Shown: positions 34,408 through 46,300, numbered from the stretch's first letter. The stretch: 64,000 nucleotides of DNA from Neodontobutis hainanensis (GCA_024349245.1 JALDNG010003464.1:1-64000); one strand, 5' to 3'. The notes: a model not told the origin generated them from the sequence alone. Translations and numbers: made by a program.

Positions 34408-36075
34408 TCACTGGGTCCCCTCTTTGACAGTGGGGGAGCAGTTGACGAGCTGGTCAGGTGGAGGAATCTTCTTGCAGTGTTGTGCATGGATCCAAGGGGC
34501 TCTTTCTGCGACCTTCACAGCCGTGTGGGTCGTGAGCAGGATCTGATAGGGCCCACACCAGGGTTTGTCTCTCCAGCTGCGCTTCCTCAGGTTTCTCACC
34601 AGGATATAGTCGGCAGGCTGGAGTTTGTGGAACTGGTGGGTGGCCGGTTTGGGCAGGGAATCAAGCACCTGAGATCTAATATCAGAGAGAACATTAAAGT
34701 GAAATATAATAGGATATCATTGGGTCTGGCAGAGTACTATCGGCCAGTGCTGCAGGTTTAGATGGGGTCCAAACCCAATTCCAGGAGGTAGTCCAAACAC
34801 TATCTCAAAGGGAGAAAGGTTATTTCGCACACGCACTCTCATCCTCAGGTACATCAAAGCAATATTCAGACATTTCACCCAGGTTTTACCTGTTGATTCA
34901 GATATTTTTGCCAATTTGCGTTTCAGAGTGCCATTTTCTCTTTCTACAGCTCCTCCAGAAGCTGGATGGTAGGAGCAATGAGTTTTCAGGTCAAATTTAA
35001 GGTGTTCACTCAGTGTTTTCAGAATGTCATTTACAAAATGAGTACCGTTATCACTCGTAATTAGGTTCGGAAGTCCCCAGCGAGGAATTATTTCGCTTAA
35101 GAGGATTTTTGCTACTGAGTGCAGTGTTTTGTTGGGAATGCTTCTACCCACTTTGAAAACATGTCAACTATTACAAGACAGTATTTCTTACCTTCTCAGG
35201 GTGTTAACTCAGTGAAGTCCATTTGAATGTGGCCAAAAGGCCTGGAGTTGGGTTTGTGACCTCCAACGTCTGTTTTTCTGTTTTGTTGTAGGAGTTACCT
35301 TTAGAATTGTTGGTTAAGCAGATGAAGCATTTTGAGCAAAAATCTTACAGTAAACCAATGTCTTTGAAGGTCTTTTCTCATTCCCTCTTTGATACATGGT
35401 CAACACCATGTAACAATTTTGCAAAAGGCAGGAAGAGGGCTTGAGGAAGACATGGATTGCCATTAGGGCCCATCCAAACACCATTTGTGTTTGTACAGTT
35501 TTTCTTTTTCCAAGCAGCTTTGTCTGCTGGAGTGGAGATGCGAGCCAAATCAGAGAGTGAAACAATGTCAGAGTGAGTACAAGTTTGATCCGTTGTCTGG
35601 GAGAGTAATGTAACAACGTAGGATGTGAGTGACGCTGCTTTTGCAGCTGCGTCTGTTCGTGCATTACCTAGAGAGACTGTGTCTTTGGCAGAGGTATGTG
35701 CAGAACACTGCCACGGCGGATGGGAGTAGCACTGCATCTAAGAGATCAGAAATCAAATCTTTGTGTGAAATGGGTTTGCCATCAGATTTGAGGAATTTTC
35801 TGTGGCGCCAAAGTGCTGCGTGCTTGTGTAGAACACCAAATGCATATTGACTGTCTGTCTAAAACTGTTTTACCAGATGCCAACTGACAGGCTTTGGTCA
35901 GGGCAATTAGTTCTGCTGCTTGCGCTGATAACCGAGGACTGAGTGGAGATGACGTCACCGTTGAATGATCGTCCACAACTGCATATCCAACGTGTGCAGT
36001 ATTGGTGGTTGGGTCCTTGGAAGCTGAACCATCTACTTAACCAACTTTACTGACTCTAAAAGCTTTTAATATAAA
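34408..36075 (-). pseudogene. Endogenous retrovirus pol relic: RNase H and integrase (gamma/epsilon-like)
   Basis: In minus-strand order: RNase H pieces (about 36060-35630; AAELIALTKACQLA, HTSAKDTVSLGNARTDAAAK), a connecting segment (35737-35378), an integrase zinc-binding area (about 35400-35200), the integrase core (35151-34717) with ITSDNGTHF and the Glu in GAVERENGTLKR, and an integrase C-terminal segment (34668-34408; CGPYQILLTTHTAVKV) typical of gammaretrovirus-like elements. Several frame changes and stops break it. Reverse transcriptase proper and gag are missing upstream, where the duplicated block at 36,448 begins. The element cannot produce virus and is described here as a fossil only. 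Confidence 0.75.
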
Positions 36076-36286
36076 AGTTGTGATTCTGTGTATTCCTTCC
36101 AATAACGCACAAATACTTTCTTTGTACCATAACAGCACACAGTCCCTGGGGTGGAAAAAGGACTGTGTTTTGTGATTTTAAAATAAACATGGACTGGGGT
36201 TGAACCTGAGCTTGCCGTGCGGATGTGCCGTATAGAAGGAAAGCTTGCTGCAGAAAAGGTTGCGGTAGATCCCCATCTTTTGTGGT

Positions 36287-36517
36287 GTGCCTTTAAAGAA
36301 CCATGTTAATATTAGCTCTTACTGGATGGCTATATTAATTGTCAAAGCTTCTTTTCAGAACTCGTATACAGTTGTAGTTGGCTTCCATCCAAATAAAGAA
36401 CAAACAATTGAAATCATCATTATGAAACCTGATAAAGTCAGAAAGGTACCTCCAAGGTCCTTATCACATCAAACTATAAAATTATCCAAACATAAAAGTG
36501 GGCCAGCAGATCCATAA
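36287..36517 (+). other. Unassigned open frame at a duplication edge
   Basis: A 76-codon frame begins with MPLKNHVNISSYWMAIL and runs from unique sequence into the duplicated block at 36,448. The first ~55 residues resemble no family I know. An acceptor-like ttttcag occurs inside (36,351-36,357). It may be a chance ORF or an exon remnant. Confidence 0.2.
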
Positions 36518-37150
36518 CCTGTTTCCACAGAAAGGGTCTGCTGGACAACTTCTGAAAATCTACTTTAATCTGAAAGTTTAAATTTAATTAGACTAAATAG
36601 TGCTTTTCCAGAAAAGTCATGCCACTAATATTTCGTTTATTATTTCTTTTAAACTCATCTTTTAACTGTATTAAACCACTGTTGTTATAGCATTATGTTA
36701 ACCCGTATCAGGTTAACGCAGCCTCATCACTTTAAATACAGTTTTGGTTAACTCTTCTTCTCCCCTGTTGAGACATACCCATGGCTCAATAAACTAAAAA
36801 AATGTAGTCCTATAAAATACAAGAACTGTTTTTGCTCATTAAATCTTTGTGTTTGTTAGTTCATCAATTTGTATCTGTATGTATTTATCTTTTCTATTTT
36901 CTCCTCACCTGCAAATATGATAAATTTGAACTTAGTTGGGACAAACAAATTCTTTATATAACTCATAAATAGTTTTGCATGTTTTTTGGTTCACACGCTT
37001 TTTGAAGTCTTTCTCCGAATATTGCATTATTTCCTTCAATTTAATGTATATAATAATCTTTAATAATTTATTTTCTTTTACTTTTACATTTTCTTTGTCA
37101 TCCATGAGCCAGACTCAGTAACTGGGCAGTGTGCATGCTCTGGCCACATT
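36448..37150 (+). repeat. Duplicated non-coding block, copy 2 (partner 27,737-28,490)
   Basis: Same order and near-identical sequence to copy 1, with small deletions. It ends at tgcatgctctggccac, after which the copies differ. It sits at the 5' (minus-strand) edge of the ERV relic. Confidence 0.8.
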
Positions 37151-38385
37151 GCTTTCCCCCAAAATACCATCATCCTTGTGATTGTCGAGCAGGAAAAACT
37201 ATACATCATTTTCAACAAAGCTCTGTGTAAGTTTGGGCTTTATTTACTTTTACTTTTAAAATCCCCACATATAAAAATCTTTAGGATTTTGTTCAGTAAG
37301 ATTTGTTCCATACTAGAACTCGGTTTTACAACCAAGTGCTCTATAAATACAATAAACCTTTTTGTTTTTGAACCGTAACATATTTAAACAGATTATCAGT
37401 TGTTGATGTTTCTGTCAATTTGGCATTGAGATTCTTGTCCACATAAGGAATGTTTTAACTCACCAGATTGAAAATTTACATTACAGTTTAAATCTTTGTT
37501 GTATAGATGACACCCATCAGCATCTATTTTAGTGTCAGGTATTGTACCTTGATTATAAAATACCATTTTAACCCTTTAAGCCCAAGGCCTATTTTCAAGA
37601 CCACTGCTCGAAAAATCCATACCCATAAAGAAATTACTATATTTCAGCAAACATAAGGTGTATTTGAATAATTTTATAATTTGTCATTGTAAAGGGAACA
37701 TTGTGTAGATTTGTTAAAAAGTGTTATTATATAAATAAATATGTGTTACTAATAAAGAGAAAATGAAGATGGCACACAGCTAAATGTATTTTTTTTAGTT
37801 CCACCTAAAAAAACTGTATTTTATAATGAGTAACTCTTTGGAATGCTGCTGCTGAAACTTCTTTACTTCATAACATATAAATAAAACATGTTAACATTAT
37901 CCCTGCAAAGTTTTAAACTGATAATGTGAATCAGAATAAAACCGTCTTCATTTCAGTTTTGCTAATTACTTGAGCAATTATTTTTCTTATATTTTTCCTT
38001 TATTTAAAGGTTTATGAAACCATATACAGTGCAATCTTTTTCTGTCACTGACATTTCCAACAAAGCATTTATTGCAACATTAAAAAGGTATATTTAATGT
38101 AAAGGGTCTCCAAATGACAGTGGAGACAAAAGTCCAGCTTCTTTAAAAAAATAAAAAATAAAACCTTTTCTAGCTCAAGAGAGCTAGAAAAGTATATGGA
38201 TAAGCATATAAACTGGAGCAGGAGTGAGAGCATAAAATATAAAATACAATTAATATGACAACTTGCAAATGTATCTGCTACTGAAGCCTAGTAATGCACA
38301 GAACACTTTATTTGATTGCATTGTTGTTATTAAGCAGTGATTTGCCCAAAATGTTTTACAACTAAATGAGGCTAAAACTGAATGT
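37151..38385. other. Intergenic, nothing recognised
   Basis: AT-rich. A short inverted repeat, cttttctagctcaagagagctagaaaag, is at about 38,165-38,192. No exon or element is identified. Confidence 0.45.
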
Positions 38386-39065
38386 TTTGTGTTTTGAGGG
38401 TTGACTGAGTTGACTGAATCTGGCACATTGCCTTCAATATCCAGACTGCACAAAAGTTAAGAGTGATTTTTGACAGTCCCATGAAACAAATTGACAAAGT
38501 TGTCAGACAAAGCTTGTTTTCAGCTTTGTCTTCTGGCCAAAGTCAAGTCTTTTCTGAGCTGCTGTGACCTTGACAAAGCTATCCAGGCTCTGATTAGCTC
38601 ATGAATAGATTACTGCAATGCTCTGTGTGCTTGTGTCTTCCAGGCTTATCTTCAACTTGTTCAAAATACTGCTGGCCACTTTTTAACTTGCACTAAGACA
38701 GCACATCACTCATGTCCATTAATCCCTTCCAGTCCATTTTAGAATTGATTTTAAACTTTTTGTGTTCATTTTTCAAGCTCTTAATGGCCTCACCGTATCT
38801 TATTTATCTGAGATGCTAACTGTCTGTGAGTGTGGGAGGGCGTTGAGCCCCTCCGACCAACTGTTGCTCAAAGTACCCAGGTCAAAGCTGACTGAGCCTT
38901 TTCAGCTGCTGCACCTAGGCTCTGAAATAAGCTCACCACTGACCTCCGTTTCACCTTTTTTCCTCTCAGCCCAGTCCAGGAACTTCTTTCTGAAAAGGGA
39001 TGTCTCATTGTGTTCTGATAGACGACCAAACAGTGTCCAGCTTGGACGTCCCTCCCCCTTCCTAT
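38386..39065 (+). mobile_element. LINE reverse-transcriptase 3' relic (plus strand)
   Basis: In broken frames, the post-palm region of an L2/Rex-type LINE is readable: a DYCNAL-like block (near 38,610), a LQLVQNTA-like block (near 38,655), then FQALNGLTVSYLSEMLTV (38,775) and the terminal RRPNSVQLGRPSPFLFI-like region near 39,020. Stops such as the one in 'ctcatgaatagattactgc' show it is dead. Confidence 0.6.
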
Positions 39066-39424
39066 TTATAAGACACAGAAAGAAATTGTATTTTCTTACA
39101 TAGTATTGTTTTGATTCAATGAGGAGGTGTAATTCCAGGGCTGAACCACTAGAGGTTACAGTAAGACAACTGTGAAAGGTGAGTCTATAATTGCACTTAC
39201 TGTGGTGCATCATATTTTGTGCAGGAGGCATCCAAAGGGTTCACTCTGCAGTTTGTGTAATCAAAACTGCCACTGTAGAGCTGTTTACCCAGTTTCACAG
39301 CAACCTTCCTGTCACTTAAGGCCACGTCTTTTCCATGACAAAAATAGACTTCACTCCCAAAATTAAAGACAAGCTGTATAACTTTTTCCCCAGAAATAAT
39401 GATTAAAGATCACATTTGCTCTCG

Positions 39425-39462
39425 TACAGCTCATCTTCTTCAGGCTCACCAGTCCCTGTGAC

Positions 39463-39518
<56 letters not shown>

Positions 39519-39641
39519 TGGTGAGTATATGTACAACGTTTCACCATTTCTGATTGTATCTATGTTAAATCTGTTTGTACCTCTGTATTTATCCTTTCCA
39601 CATCTTCACAGCTCATCTTCTTCAGGCTCACCAGTCCCTGT

Positions 39642-39736
<95 letters not shown>

Positions 39737-39832
39737 TGGTGAGTATATGTACAACGTTTCACCATTTCTGATTGTTCTGATTATCTATGTTAAATCTGTT
39801 TGTACCTCTGTATTTATCCTTTCCACCCAGCA
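39425..39832 (+). repeat. Tandem pair of units each containing an (AC)n array
   Basis: Unit 1 (about 39,427-39,605) and unit 2 (about 39,606-39,832) share cagctcatcttcttcaggct, caccagtccctgtgac, an (AC)n array (39,463-39,514 and 39,642-39,732), then agaatggtgagtatatgtac and the following ~95 bp. The second array is nearly twice as long. The unit edges look like an acceptor (cttcacag) and a donor (aatggtgagt). Confidence 0.8.
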
Positions 39833-40139
39833 AGGTCCAGAACTCTTTGCCCCACCTGCTGTCCTTATTGATGCCCTCCTCCAGCACGGTCCCCTGAGGG
39901 GCTTTACACCCAAGGTCTTTGCTTTAACAAATGCTGCCATCGCTGAAGTCTGTTAACACAAGGACAACAATCTTATATATATTGAACTGCTCTTTCAAGG
40001 CGGCCAATGCTTTGTTACAATATGGCTCTCACATTCTGCCCGTGTCACTGTTCATGCACATCAGGTCTGTTCTATTAGCTCTGTCACACTTCACACACAC
40101 GCACCTCCAGTGGGCCCACCACCTGCAGGAGGAACCGTA

Positions 40140-40808
40140 AGGGGCCGGTGCAATGTGGATTGGGTGGCAGTCAAAGGCGGGGGCCTCGGCAACCTAATCC
40201 CCGGACACAGAATCTGGCGCTAGGTACATGGAATGTCATCTCGCTGGCGGGAAGGAGCCTGAGCCTGTGCGGGAGGTTGAGCAATACCAACTAGAGATAG
40301 TCGGGCGCACCTTCACTCACAGCTTGGGCTCTGGAACCCAACTCTTTGAGAGAGGCTGGACTCTCCACTACTCTGGAGTTGCCTGCAGTGAGAGGAGGCT
40401 GGATGGTGTGGGCTTGCTCACAGACCCCCAGCTCAGCCGCCATGTGTTGGAGTTCAACCCGGTAAATGAGAGGGTCGCTTCCCTGCACCTTCGGGTCAGG
40501 GATAGGTCGCTCACTGTTGTTTGTTCTTACAGGCCTTGGAGTCTTTTGGATGGGTGCTGGAAAGTGCTCTGACCGGGGACTCCGTCATTCTACCGGGGGA
40601 CATCAAAGCTCACGTGGACAGCAACAGTGACACCTGGAGAGGCGTGATTGGGAGGAACGGCCCCCCAGCTCTGAACCCAAGCGGTGTTCTGGTATTGGAC
40701 TTCTGCGCTAGTCACAGTTTGTCCATAACGAACACCATGTTCAAGCATAAGGGTGTCCATCAGTGCACGTGGCACCAGGACACCCTAGGCCGGAGGTCGA
40801 CTTTGTAG
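40140..40808 (+). mobile_element. LINE AP-endonuclease relic (plus strand)
   Basis: Frames at 40,228-40,572 and 40,521-40,808 carry endonuclease-type blocks of a fish non-LTR element: LGTWNVISLAG (40,220), ERGWTLHYSGVAC, VNERVASLHLRVRDRSLTVV, DSVILPGDIKAHVDSNSDTW and HQCTWHQDTLGRRS. The expected Asn in the GDFNAHV block reads Ile-Lys. A frameshift near 40,530 joins the pieces. It is inactive. Confidence 0.7.
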
Positions 40809-40894
40809 TTGCTTCATCTGTTAACTGATCACCACCTCACCACCTGGTGGTAAATTGGTTCCGATAGCAGGGGAGAGCGCTGGACAGACTTGGC

Positions 40895-41270
40895 AGACTC
40901 AAACGTACTGTTAAGGTCGTACTGCCTAATGCTTCGAATGGTTTGTCACCATTCCAGTGTGTCTTCGGATACCAGCCACCTTTGTTTCCTGCTTTAGAAC
41001 AAGAGGTCAGTGTTTCATCTTCCCTGGCCACAGTGCGCCACTGCCGCTGCATGTGGAGTTGGGCTTGTGAAGCCCTTTAAAAGAGTTTTGAGTGCTACAA
41101 GGGAGTCGTTGATCGTAAGAGGGCCGCCTCAACTTACCGGGCTGGACAGAAGGTGTGGCTATGCATTACGGGTAGAGTACTGTAAGTTAGCACTGCGTTT
41201 CATGGGTCCTTTCCTGTGTCCTGAGTCATTAATCCTGTTGCTGTCAGGCTACTAGATTTTGGATTTTGGA
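40895..41270 (+). mobile_element. Ty3/gypsy integrase C-terminal relic
   Basis: In shifting frames: SPFQCVFGYQPPLFPALEQE (about 40,950-41,005), a stretch ending LRVEYCKLALRFMGPF (about 41,160-41,210). These correspond to the segment after the integrase core, and before the chromodomain, in fish gypsy elements. It abuts the LINE endonuclease relic directly at about 40,820-40,890. Confidence 0.6.
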
Positions 41271-41941
41271 CTTTGTACTTTTGCCTTGTGATAAACCATT
41301 GTGAAACATCTGCCTTTTGTGGGATCTGCATTGTAAGTCCTTTTCCGGTTCCTGACACAAGGAGGAGGTGTTCATGAGAGCTGTCAATGAAAACCAGCAA
41401 GACTGCATTTGGATTATAAAGGTGGGATATTAGATGGATAGGCTGCGAGTCAAAAGAAATCATACTTACTTTTCTAAATATCCCTTTTACTCATTAAACC
41501 AAATTAAGATTTTACTAGCAAGTGACTTTGAAACTAAGACATCCACAACCAAATCCTCAAATGCACATGTTTTACAGAGTATGTTTTTCTGTATGTATAG
41601 TATTAATGCAATATTGAGAACTATTACTATTGCTCTATCTGGACATTTACCTGCAGTTTTTGCACTTTTAGACTGACACTACTTTACAAAGCCCTGCTTC
41701 ACATCTATCATTTTAACTTACAAACATAAAGATGAGTCTTTTTTCAGTGAATGAAAACGCTCTTGCATTCCAGACTGACCGCAGGGTCGTGTGGAGACGG
41801 GTTGGGGGCACACAGTAAATGTACCCAGCCATCAAGAGTGATCATCATGTTTTTGCATGACCCACATTCATCTCATACAAAGCATTTCCACAACAAACAA
41901 ATGCTTCAATTCACAATTCACTATTTCTGCTGTAAACACTT

Positions 41942-41942
41942 G

Positions 41943-42001
<59 letters not shown>
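41942..42001 (+). repeat. (TAA)n microsatellite
   Basis: About 19 to 20 uninterrupted taa units. Confidence 0.9.
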
Positions 42002-42009
42002 TTCTGTTT

Positions 42010-42315
42010 GTAATGCACTTTTTGTTTTAAACAAAACCTCAAATTGCAAAATTAAAAAATTAATCAGCTTAAAATTAATAAAACATTTAAAAAATGCAAT
42101 AAACAGAGTATAACAACTATAAAAATAATAATATGCACCAAGGTTAAGTTAAAATACACTTTTTTTAAAAGGAAGGTTTTTAGTCCTTTTTTAAAAACAT
42201 TCACTGTCTGTGGGGCCCTGAGGTGGTCAGGAGGGCATCCCACAGACGGGGAGCAGCTGAATCAAAGGCCCTGTCACCCATGGTTTGTAGCTTTGTCCTG
42301 CGACTACTTAATACA
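42010..42315 (-). mobile_element. LINE 3'-end fragment
   Basis: The blocks ggggagcagctgaatcaaagg and ccctgtcacccatggtttg, with an upstream ggaaggtttttagtcc, resemble the antisense 3' end of L2-type fish LINEs. A tail-like ttgtaatgcacttttt adjoins the microsatellite. No frame is intact. Confidence 0.4.
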
Positions 42316-43097
42316 ATTATTTTATTAATGCACAACCTGTAAGAATAAGAAAATTGCACTTTACTCTGGATTGCCATTGCTTTTCCTATAGTCCCCAGGG
42401 ATTTACTCAGTCACTGATAAATGATAAATAACATATGTAGGATAAGCCAGTGAGTAGTTAGTGGTTTCATATAGTTTCAAGATACTTTTAAAAAGAAAAT
42501 AGTTTATGAAAGGTTGAGGGTTGCTCAACGACAAAAACTGAAGAAATATCAACCATAGTTTAGGCTCTATCTGCCAAACTGTCAGACTGGATTGGATTGG
42601 TGTCAATTGGAGGAAATCAGCCTGGATCAGTCAGCAGCCATAAAAGCGCTCAGAGAGACATTGAAAGCCAGAATAGGGGTTAGCTTAACTCCATCAGCAT
42701 CTCTTACCCTTGTCATAAAGCTACTGTAGCAAAAAACAATCAATCAAAGACTGAGGCAATACAATGATTTAATGAAGAGACTGTAGTGGAAGCACAAGGT
42801 CCGAGTAGAATAAGCATTCATACGTGCTCGAGGCCAGAGAGTGCGGCTCACCTGTGGGTCCGAGCGAACACGTGGGCAGAGATGGACTTGTCCCGTAGGT
42901 TAGGCCGCAGTAGGATGTCCTCATGGCAGGTGAACTGGTGGCTCCGGACATTACCGAGGACGCAGCAACTATATGTCACCCATAGCCTATGCTAACACAA
43001 TAATAAAGCCTGAAAGCTAACAAATAAGAGCGACGTTTAAGCGCACCGCCACGTACGTGCGTCACTGCCATGGAAACCAAACAGAACGCTGGTGGGC
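42316..43097. other. No gene recognised upstream of the acidic gene candidate
   Basis: Mixed sequence with short ORFs (42,403-42,606 minus and others). A higher-GC stretch at 42,790-43,090 leads into a TATA box and may be promoter DNA. Confidence 0.35.
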
Positions 43098-43105
43098 TAT
43101 ATAAG
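43098..43105 (+). promoter_or_regulatory. TATA box of the acidic gene candidate
   Basis: TATATAAG about 30 bp upstream of a presumed transcription start near 43,128, in the context ggctatataaggccgtgc. A short non-coding first exon would then end at 43,150 (aagctg|gtgcgt). Confidence 0.5.
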
Positions 43106-43255
43106 GCCGTGCTCGCTCAGAATATCTTTCTATTCACTGGAACGAAGCTGGTGCGTGGCCTTCTTAATGATTTAATATTAAACTACAATTACTTTTTGTA
43201 AAAATAAAATAAAATAATCATTTGTGTTCTAATATGTTGCTCTTGTATGTTACAG

Positions 43256-45057
43256 TTTTGCTAAAGAAAATGAGAAACGAACCCCTGTTTGGTTTCCTGC
43301 CCTACTACGACTTGGATTTCTGGGCGGCAGGTAAGAAAATATATATATTTCTAACTATATAATGTTACCATAATGTCTTGAATGTTTCTTGTAATAAACT
43401 CTTGGATGAGGTTAGCGTATTTTAATTGAAAAGTCAGGGCATCTCATTGTTAATGTGTAAAAATTATATAATTGATACAGAGTGTCTTTCATTCGACGAT
43501 TTCTTCCTCTGTTATGATTATTATTAAGTGGTAATTGATTAAATCTATTTTCAAGGGTCCAAAGTTTATGATTATCATAGATTTTCATGGAAGATATGTA
43601 ATTTTAACTTCTCGGCGTCGAATTTCACAAATGTAGTAATACGTTTCCGGAAAAAAGATGGCGCCCGAGCTGACGTTCTAAATTGTAATGCATTGAGAAT
43701 TTTCATATTATTTCCATGGAAACCAGCTGTTATGGTTTAATGGAGATGTCTGAGGTGTGAGGCAGGTTAATGCAGGAGCAGTCGGACTGAATAGAACTAA
43801 TTTTGTCTTAAACACTAATAACAGCTCCATTAGGAATTAAACTCTATAAATGTTTGGCCCAAGTGACGAGTTCAATGAATTTATGAGAAATAGATAAATA
43901 AATAACACAATTGCCTACTGCAGCCTGCACAAGTATAAACCTGATACCAATACCAATAATTTATTTCAAATCACGTTTCAACTTCCTCCTCTGTACTTAC
44001 ATACAAAGTTAGACACACAAATCATTTCTGTTTGGTAAAAATATTAAATTAATAATTATATAGTTTGAACAAATTAAGTGTTTATAATATAATATTGTGT
44101 TTATAACATGCAAATGAGCTTAAATGTTATTTAAACATTGTGCTCCAAAACTATGGAAGTCTCTGCCTGAGGAGTTCAGATCAGTTATCACTGTGACCAC
44201 TATGAAAGCATAACTTATTGTGTTTAGTAAATTTTATCTAGTGTTTTATTTTTGATGCTAATGTATTTACTATTATTACTATTGTGTTTATGGATTTCTA
44301 CGTGCTGCAAAGAACTTTGTAACTTTGTTTTGAAAGGTGCTATATAAATAATGCTTTTATTATAATTTTTATTAAACGATAATCATATTAAATATTAATG
44401 TTTTTAATGTTATACTAAATAGTTTATCTTTATGTTCTCCACAGGCGACTTCCTTCGGATGTTGGATGTCGAACCCGCTACGGTGTCTTGGATCTTAGTG
44501 GTCCTGATCCCGCCCTCATCTACAGCTCCTCTGATGAGGGTGAGTATGAGGTAGCTCGTCATGAGGTACTTCGTCCTGTGCCTATCTATCCTTGCCTCTC
44601 CCCCGTCTATTCTGATGAGGAGGAGGAGGAGCGGGATGAAGACTCTGGATACGAGGGCGATGATGAAGATGAAGATGTTCATCATTTTCAGCGTCCAGAG
44701 TTTTGGCGTGGCTGGCGTCAGAGGGAGCCTCCTGCTGAAGCTTTAGATCTGGTGATGCGGCGTCCCGCTCCCTTTCTTCAGCAACCAGCAGGAACTCCTT
44801 CTCCGGCGTTCAGCGGTCTCCAGAGGGTCTCTGAAGACGTTCTGGAGCCTGCCCTGGCTCCAGCTCCTGCTCTTTCCTCCCCAGCCTTCACTGGATCCAC
44901 AAAACGATCCCTTGAAGAGAATAACGGTGAGGAACCTCGCCCCAAGAGGCTACGCTTGGCCGAGGCTGAAGAAGGCACTGACGATCCTTTCCCATCTACC
45001 TCTGCTGAGACACCCAGCGCCTTCCGTCCATATGTCCGCCACCAAGACTCCATCTAG
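43256..45057 (+). CDS. Unrecognised acidic nuclear-type protein gene (two coding exons, frame conflict)
   Basis: Exon 2 (43256-43330) has an acceptor (ttacag) and a consensus donor (gtaaga). Its ATG at 43270 opens MRNEPLFGFLPYYDLDFWAA. Exon 3 starts at 44445 (ctccacag). In the spliced ATG frame translation stops after about 56 codons (TAG at 44552). The far longer frame, offset by one base, runs from about 44,488 to a stop at 45,055-45,057. It encodes an acidic protein: YSDEEEEERDEDSGYEGDDE, a Pro/Ala-rich middle, and a basic patch PRPKRLRL that looks like a nuclear signal. The simplest reading is a one-base indel near 44,480-44,490 in a once continuous ~220-residue protein; an unusual start in the long frame is the alternative. 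I do not recognise the family. The splice sites and TATA box are well kept. Confidence 0.5.
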
Positions 45058-45404
45058 AATCTCTGCAGCATCAGCTGTAGATGATTCTTTTAGGCTCTTT
45101 GTTCAAACATCAAAGCGGAGCCTATTTCCATCTTATTTGTTTTGTTCTTTTTTGTTACCTTTAGTATTAGAGTGTGTGTATAAAAAAAAAAAAAAAAAAA
45201 ACATTTCCACAAAAAAATTGCTAAAAGGCAAGGAATATTATGTAGGATTTTTTATATTATTATTTACATAGTATTAATACTAAAATAACATTGGAAACAA
45301 ATACAAGAATTCTAAAAATATATGTGTAACTCATTAGTTTTACCCCGAGTAACAAAACCAGACTGTTTTGTTACTACTTTTTCAAGGATTTCCTCCATAG
45401 TACG

Positions 45405-45965
45405 CCTTGCCTTGAAGTTATACTTTATTCTTTAGTTGTAATGGAGTTATGGGGTCGTCTACTAACTGGAGGGTTGATGGTGCGACCTCCTCCTTGCTTT
45501 ATTTCCTTTTAATAGTACTTTAATATACGTTAAATGAATTTACTTTTTCTTCTTCCCACACTAGGCCAATGTACATCATATAGCTGTATAGAAGTTTTAG
45601 GTTATAATGGTGTAACTGGTCTGGATGTAGAGGGGGTTGTCCACTAAACCGGAGGGTTGGTGGTACGATTCCCACCTGCTTGCTTTATTTAAATTTGTTT
45701 TTTACCTTTATTATATTACTTATAATAATTATTATATAATAATTCTAAGCTAAGTTAAATTAACATGCTCTTTATTCTCCCAAACTAGGCTAATGCTCAC
45801 ATTATGTTTTTATATTAGGAGTCATATGTTTGTGTAAATTTAAATAAGGAATTGAAGTAGTGAAGTTATAAGTGAAAAGAAGCAGTGTAGAGTAAGAAGG
45901 TAGAGTATATCAGCCACTAACTGGAGAGCTGGTGGTGTGAGCACAAGTTCTCTTTGAATTGTTAA
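45405..45965 (+). repeat. Three degenerate tandem units with tRNA-like B-box segments
   Basis: Each unit has a core like ctaactggagggttgatggt (45,460), ctaaaccggagggttggtgg (45,643) and ctaactggagagctggtggt (45,915). In units 1 and 2 this is followed by a gcgacctcc or acgattccc segment and tgctttattt. Between units are the related strings cttcccacactaggccaatg (45,553) and ctcccaaactaggctaatgc (45,777). The units may be decayed tRNA-derived SINEs amplified in tandem, just downstream of the acidic gene. Confidence 0.5.
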
Positions 45966-46164
45966 AGCTAAAGGTAAGAAATGTCCTCAGATCTTCATTA
46001 TTTCCTGTTATTTCCTGTTGCCTGTAATACTCACAATGTCTATTCTTTATTACGATAATTTAAAATATAGAGGGCTGGGACATTCAAGACAGAGATGTAC
46101 AGCTGAATCAACAGTGTTTGATATAGTTGTACATTTTATACATTAATCTTATACCACTTATACT

Positions 46165-46300
46165 GTTAAGGGTCAGGGGAGGCTGGAGCCCATCCCAGCT
46201 GCTTTGGCTGTGAGGCGGGGTACACCACGGACAGTCACCAAATATATGCAGGGCAAAAAGGACACACAACCCACCTTCAATTACCATGAGAAATTTAGAG
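46165..46300 (+). repeat. Dispersed fish repeat fragment, copy 3
   Basis: ggctggagcccatcccagct and gcggggtacaccacggacag match the inner blocks of the repeat at 6,224-6,550. The ends are missing. Confidence 0.65.

Noticed and set aside
39460..39733. CRISPR-like regular repeats
   Set aside because: Only two units, with simple (AC)n cores; no spacer structure and a eukaryotic context.
39529..39771. Poly-Thr-His and poly-Val-Cys frames
   Set aside because: They are translations of the (AC)n arrays, not proteins.
40291..40488. Minus-strand frame over the LINE endonuclease
   Set aside because: Shadow of the plus-strand endonuclease frame with recognisable blocks.
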